Source: a bacterium
GTDB taxonomy: Bacteria; Verrucomicrobiota; Verrucomicrobiae; JAJYAR01
Length of the DNA stretch: 10,197 nucleotides
NCBI GenBank assembly: GCA_021779435.1
Contig: JAJYAR010000060.1
Coordinates: 1-10,197, forward strand
Reading direction: 5' to 3'
A program made the position numbers and the translations under genes. The notes under the pieces are model-generated. The model was given only the letters and a program-made list of their open reading frames with translations, ran no database searches and was not told the origin of the DNA. Below are positions 6,544 to 10,197 of this stretch, piece after piece. Positions within the stretch are counted from its first letter, which is position 1. Every line of letters begins with the position of its first letter.

Positions 6544-9500
6544 ATGTCCCCTCGCGTCGCACTCCTCTCGTTCACCTGCGCATTTTCGCTCGCCTCTTTC
6601 GGAGCAGCCACCGCTCCCGCGGCGACCGTTCCGGCGGCATCGCGGCTTCAGCCAAACCTCGTCGATAACATCGAGCGGCCGCTTCGGTACACTCCGGAAC
6701 AGGGCGACTTCGTCATCACCAACGGCGCGGAGTTCTTCAACCGGCCGCTCTACGGCGGCAACACGGCGTTCCGTTCCGACGCGGGCGACAAGCCCGAGTT
6801 CACGCTGTACCTTCCGGGACGCGGGGGAAATCTTCGGCTGGGTGTCCGCTCGCAGTCCGGTGCCAAGTGGCTGTTCGAGGCCCAGCGGGTCGTGGCACGC
6901 TATCGCCCGGGATCGATGCTGTACGAGATCACCGACCCGCTGCTCGGCGGCGGTTCGCTCAAGGTCGAGGTTCTCGCCATGCACCAGACCGAAGGTCTCG
7001 TCCTTCGAGTCGACGGACAGGGAATCCCTGCCGGCGTGGAGCTTACCTGGGCATTCGGCGGAGCAAATGGCCAGCGCGGCGCGCGCGATGGCGACATCGG
7101 GACCGAGAGGGTTCCGATCAGCGAATACTTCCAGCTCAAGCCGGAGTACTGCCGTGGAAACCAGTTCACGCTCGAGGGCGGGACCTTCCGCATGACGAGC
7201 AAGCCGGCGACGATCCTCGGCCTCATGCCCGCCGGCGCGACCCTCGCTGTTTCCGATGCGGCGAAGTGGGCTTCCTTCACCGACCTCCTCGCCGCCGCGG
7301 GTTCGGTATCCGACACCCCGGTGGTCATCGGACGAGTGCCGCTCGGTGCCGAGCCGCTGTATCTCGCACTGCAGCGACTGCCCGACGCGAATGCGCAGAC
7401 CGAGGAGCTTTCGACGTACCGCGACGTCACCGCCGACGGAGCGAACGTGAACCGGCAGCCGACGCGCGTGCCGCTGCTGCAGGCGTTCCGGGTGCCGGAG
7501 GTTGCGCGGCGCTTTGCCGAAACCCAGGCCCACTTCGCCGAGCTGCGCCAGCACGTGCTGATCGAGACGCCCGACCCGTTCCTCAACGCCGCCGTCGGCG
7601 CGCTGAACGTCGGCATCGATGCCGTCTGGGACGAGCCGCAGGGCGCGGTGATGCACGGGGCGATCGCCTGGCGCTCGAAGCTGCTCGGCTGGCGCGGGCC
7701 GTATGCGCAGGACGCGTTCGGCTGGCACGACCGGGCCCGCCGCCACCTTTCCTACTGGGCCACACGCCAGAACACGTCGGCGATTCCGGCCAGGCTCGCA
7801 CCGCCCGACGAGAACTCGAATCTCGCCCGCAGCGAAGTCGCGCTCCACAGCAACGGCGACATGTCGAATTCCCACTACGACATGAACCTCGTCTATATCG
7901 ACGCGGTTTTCCGTCACCTGCGTTGGACGGGCGACCTCACGTTCGCCGCCGAGGTATGGCCCGTGATCGAGCGTCATCTCGCGTGGGAGCGGCGGCTGTT
8001 TCGCCGCGAATACGGCTCCGACAAACTCCCGCTGTACGAGGCGTACGCCGCGATCTGGGCGAGCGACGACCTTCAGTACAACGGTGGCGGCGTCACCCAC
8101 ACCTCCGCCTACAACTATTTCCACAACGTCGAAGCCGCGCGGCTTGCGCGCCTGCTCGGCAAGGACCCGGCGCCCTACGACCGCGAGGCGCAGCTGATTG
8201 CCGAGGGCATGCGTCGCAACCTCTGGCTTGCGGACCGCGGCTGGTATGCGGAATTCAAGGACCTTCTCGGCGCACAGGCCGTGCACCCGAGCGCGGCACT
8301 GTGGACGTTCTACCATGCGATCGACTCGGAGGTGATGACTCCGCTCGAGGCCTGGCAGATGACGCGCTACGTCGACACCGGGATCCCGCACCTTCCGGTC
8401 CGCGGCCCGGGCGTTCCCGACGACCAGCCGTATGCCGCCCTGTCCACCTCCACCTGGATGCCGTACGTCTGGTCGATCAACAACGTTGTCATGGGCGAGA
8501 TCGTCCACACCGCCCTCGGTTATTGGCAGGCCGGACGACCCGAGGAGGCCGGGCGGCTCGTGAAGAGCGTGCTCCTTGCCGCGATGTACATGGGAATTTC
8601 GCCCGGAAACGTGGGCTCGATGTCCTACCTGGATGTGTACCGGCGCGAGTCGCAGCGCGACTTCGCCGACGGTGGCGGAGTGCTTTCGCGCGCCCTGGTC
8701 GAGGGACTCTTCGGACTCAGGCCAAACCTGCTTTCCGGCTCGCTGCAGGTCACACCCGGCTTTCCCGCCGATTGGGATCACGCGCGGATCGTGCATCCCG
8801 ACGTGAGCTTCGCGTTCAAGCGTACCGGAAACGTGGACACGTATCTGATCGAGCCGCGTTTCGCGCGGCCGGTGCGGTCCCTGCAGCTCGAGCTGCGGGC
8901 TCCGGTCGCCGGGGTCGCGCGCGTCACCGTGAACGGCCGGCCCGGCACGTGGCGGGTCGCCGGCGACGCGGTGGGCGCTCCGCGCATTGTGATCAACGCC
9001 GGTGCGGAGCCGGCCTATGCCGTGGCGGTCGAGTGGAGCGCCGGCCCCGCCTCTCTCCCGATCCCCGAGCAGAGCGTCGAGCGCCGTGGAGCGGTGAGTG
9101 TCGCGTTTGCCGGTGCCGAGCTGCTCGACTGGAGCGACCCGCAGGGCGCGTTCGGCCAGGTCGAACGCGGCAGGGACTCGGTGACAGCGACGGCAACGGG
9201 CCTTCCCGGCCACCGGACCGCTTTCGCGCAACTGCGCAGAAACGGACTCACCTGGTGGCAGCCCGTGAACGTCGAGATAGTCGCACCAGGAAACGTGGAC
9301 CTTTCCCTCGAAAGCTGCCGCGACCTTGCTGCGACGGGTTCCACCTTCGAACCGGTGGGGCTTGCAGCGGCCTTCAACGACAACGTCACGCAGATCTTCA
9401 AGAACCAGTACCGTTCCCCGCGCTCACCTTACGTTTCGCTGGCGATTCCAAAACAGGGAATCGGCGGCTGGGCCGGCAGCATCAACGCGACCGCGGACAT

Positions 9501-10062
9501 CGAAGACGCCGGACTGCGCGCGGCGTCCGACGCGAATGGCGGCCGGATCGTGACGCCGGCCGGGGTGCCATTTGCCACGCCTGGGAAGGGCGGCGGACGG
9601 AACATCGTGTTCTCGTCGCTGTGGGACAATTACCCGCACGAGTTCACGACCCCACTCGACGGCAGCGCGAAGGCGGTCCATCTGCTCGTCGCCGGCTCGA
9701 CGAACTGGATGCAGAGCCGCTTCGACAACGGCGAGGTGGTCGTCACGTACGCGGACGGTACCTTTGTGACGCTGAAGCTCGAGAACCCGACCAACTGGTG
9801 GCCCATCGAGCAGGACTACTTCGTTGATGACTATCAGTTCCGCCGTCCCGGCCCGCTGCCGGTGCGCGTCGACCTGAAAACGGGCAGGGTGCGGGCGCTC
9901 GATGAGGCAACCTTCAAAGGCCAGGGCCGGGAGATCCCGGGCGGCTCCGCAACCGTTCTCCGGTTGCCGCTGGATTCGTCGAAACCGCTGAAGTCACTCA
10001 CGGTCCGCGCGCTCGCGAACGAGGTCGTGATCGGACTGATGGCCGCGACGCTCGAGCGTTAA
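6544..10062 (+). CDS. Secreted DUF4450-type glycosidase-like protein
   Basis: This is a 1172-residue exported protein, which I place by resemblance in the DUF4450-containing group of six-hairpin ((alpha/alpha)-barrel) glycosidase-like proteins; its substrate is unknown. The N-terminus is signal-peptide-like (hydrophobic residues 5-22, likely cut near APA|AT at 26); there is no lipobox. Residues about 40-310 look beta-rich, a common N-terminal sandwich in such enzymes. The barrel spans about 320-740, with acidic, aromatic-rich segments that are candidate active-site loops: WDEPQG (Asp363, Glu364), DAFGWHD (Asp390, Asp396), DENSN (Asp422, Glu423) and EAYAAIWASDDLQYNGGG (Glu499, Asp508, Asp509). 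A beta-sandwich follows (about 745-870), then a C-terminal module with GVPFATPGKGG at about 1007, like NPCBM-type carbohydrate-binding folds. The start is the only ATG giving a signal peptide; there is no clear ribosome binding site. It is probably the partner of the upstream receptor in glycan use, but is transcribed separately. Confidence 0.82.
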   Translation: MSPRVALLSFTCAFSLASFGAATAPAATVPAASRLQPNLVDNIERPLRYTPEQGDFVITNGAEFFNRPLYGGNTAFRSDAGDKPEFTLYLPGRGGNLRLGVRSQSGAKWLFEAQRVVARYRPGSMLYEITDPLLGGGSLKVEVLAMHQTEGLVLRVDGQGIPAGVELTWAFGGANGQRGARDGDIGTERVPISEYFQLKPEYCRGNQFTLEGGTFRMTSKPATILGLMPAGATLAVSDAAKWASFTDLLAAAGSVSDTPVVIGRVPLGAEPLYLALQRLPDANAQTEELSTYRDVTADGANVNRQPTRVPLLQAFRVPEVARRFAETQAHFAELRQHVLIETPDPFLNAAVGALNVGIDAVWDEPQGAVMHGAIAWRSKLLGWRGPYAQDAFGWHDRARRHLSYWATRQNTSAIPARLAPPDENSNLARSEVALHSNGDMSNSHYDMNLVYIDAVFRHLRWTGDLTFAAEVWPVIERHLAWERRLFRREYGSDKLPLYEAYAAIWASDDLQYNGGGVTHTSAYNYFHNVEAARLARLLGKDPAPYDREAQLIAEGMRRNLWLADRGWYAEFKDLLGAQAVHPSAALWTFYHAIDSEVMTPLEAWQMTRYVDTGIPHLPVRGPGVPDDQPYAALSTSTWMPYVWSINNVVMGEIVHTALGYWQAGRPEEAGRLVKSVLLAAMYMGISPGNVGSMSYLDVYRRESQRDFADGGGVLSRALVEGLFGLRPNLLSGSLQVTPGFPADWDHARIVHPDVSFAFKRTGNVDTYLIEPRFARPVRSLQLELRAPVAGVARVTVNGRPGTWRVAGDAVGAPRIVINAGAEPAYAVAVEWSAGPASLPIPEQSVERRGAVSVAFAGAELLDWSDPQGAFGQVERGRDSVTATATGLPGHRTAFAQLRRNGLTWWQPVNVEIVAPGNVDLSLESCRDLAATGSTFEPVGLAAAFNDNVTQIFKNQYRSPRSPYVSLAIPKQGIGGWAGSINATADIEDAGLRAASDANGGRIVTPAGVPFATPGKGGGRNIVFSSLWDNYPHEFTTPLDGSAKAVHLLVAGSTNWMQSRFDNGEVVVTYADGTFVTLKLENPTNWWPIEQDYFVDDYQFRRPGPLPVRVDLKTGRVRALDEATFKGQGREIPGGSATVLRLPLDSSKPLKSLTVRALANEVVIGLMAATLER

Positions 10063-10070
10063 GGATCGAT

Positions 10071-10169
10071 GTAGCCGGCCTCCGCAGAGGCCGGTTTGTG
10101 GACCGGAGGTGGGGCGATACCGCTGGGCGTATTGGGCCAAGGGCACCGCGGTCAGCGGACCGCGGCTAC
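10071..10169. repeat. REP doublet (REPIN): two inverted GTAG-headed palindromes
   Basis: Unit one (+ strand, 10071-10094) is GTAG, then CCGGCCTC, loop CGCA, GAGGCCGG. Unit two (minus strand, 10169-10146) is GTAG, then CCGCGGTC, loop CGCT, GACCGCGG. Both are exactly 24 nt, have perfect 8-bp stems, share the head GTAGCC, and differ in the stem by changes matched on both arms. They face each other across a 51-nt spacer. GTAG followed by a palindrome is the known hallmark of REP sequences moved by REP-associated tyrosine transposases (RAYT/TnpA-REP), and inverted pairs are called REPINs. Unit one lies 8 nt after the glycosidase-like gene and is followed by TTT, so it may also act as a weak terminator or mRNA-stabilising hairpin. 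No transposase gene is in the window. Confidence 0.75.
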
Positions 10170-10197
10170 AACAAGGCAAACGCGTGCGACGGATCGG

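Noticed and set aside
6334..9231. A 965-codon open frame on the minus strand, opposite the glycosidase-like gene
   Set aside because: It is rich in Arg, His, Asp and Val in a pattern typical of antisense frames in high-GC genes, has no recognisable domain, and lies opposite a well-formed secreted enzyme. It is a composition shadow.
6867..9827. A 986-codon + strand frame overlapping the glycosidase-like gene
   Set aside because: It is Arg/Ala/Pro-rich with no domain pattern, and the frame of the 6544-10062 gene has the signal peptide and fold-like character.
1..10197. CRISPR arrays, tRNA or rRNA genes, prophage or toxin-antitoxin genes
   Set aside because: I saw no regularly spaced repeats, no tRNA-like cloverleaf sequence and no such gene families. 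Essentially all coding space is taken by the four genes described.

Overview
The window is GC-rich, densely coded DNA with all four recognisable genes on the + strand. The best guess for the source is a Verrucomicrobiota bacterium of the Opitutaceae type. This is inferred from the style of the TonB-dependent receptor (an N-terminal carboxypeptidase-regulatory-like domain followed by an 'REGNAKAIMEQRN' linker before the plug), from ole hydrocarbon genes next to polysaccharide-type genes, and from the rarity of strong Shine-Dalgarno sequences. No rRNA or taxonomic marker is present, so this placement is tentative.

Layout. Positions 1-310 hold no gene I can support; they contain several hairpins, including one just before the first start codon. 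Positions 311-2985 hold oleC and oleD, which overlap by 4 nt (ATGA) and form a translationally coupled pair for head-to-head long-chain olefin synthesis. OleD reduces a 2-alkyl-3-keto acid to the hydroxy acid, and OleC turns that acid into a beta-lactone. The two remaining enzymes of the pathway (OleA condensing enzyme and OleB beta-lactone decarboxylase) are not in the window. After a 186-nt gap comes a 1000-residue TonB-dependent outer-membrane receptor (3172-6174), closed by a near-ideal intrinsic terminator (6216-6254). A 369-nt non-coding stretch (6175-6543) with GC-rich palindromes and two operator-like dyads separates it from a 1172-residue secreted protein (6544-10062). That protein looks like a DUF4450-type glycosidase with an (alpha/alpha) barrel and a C-terminal beta-sandwich module. 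The last 135 nt hold a pair of inverted 24-nt GTAG-headed palindromes, a textbook REP doublet (REPIN).

How the genes work together. oleCD is a lipid/hydrocarbon module. The receptor and the DUF4450-like enzyme look like a small carbohydrate-capture unit: the exported enzyme would cut a glycan and the receptor would import the product. They are separate transcription units, because a strong terminator lies between them. There is no SusD partner, no transporter and no regulator gene in view.

I do not see a clear novel multi-gene system. The points most worth following are the uncharacterised DUF4450-like enzyme with its receptor, and the REPIN at the right edge.
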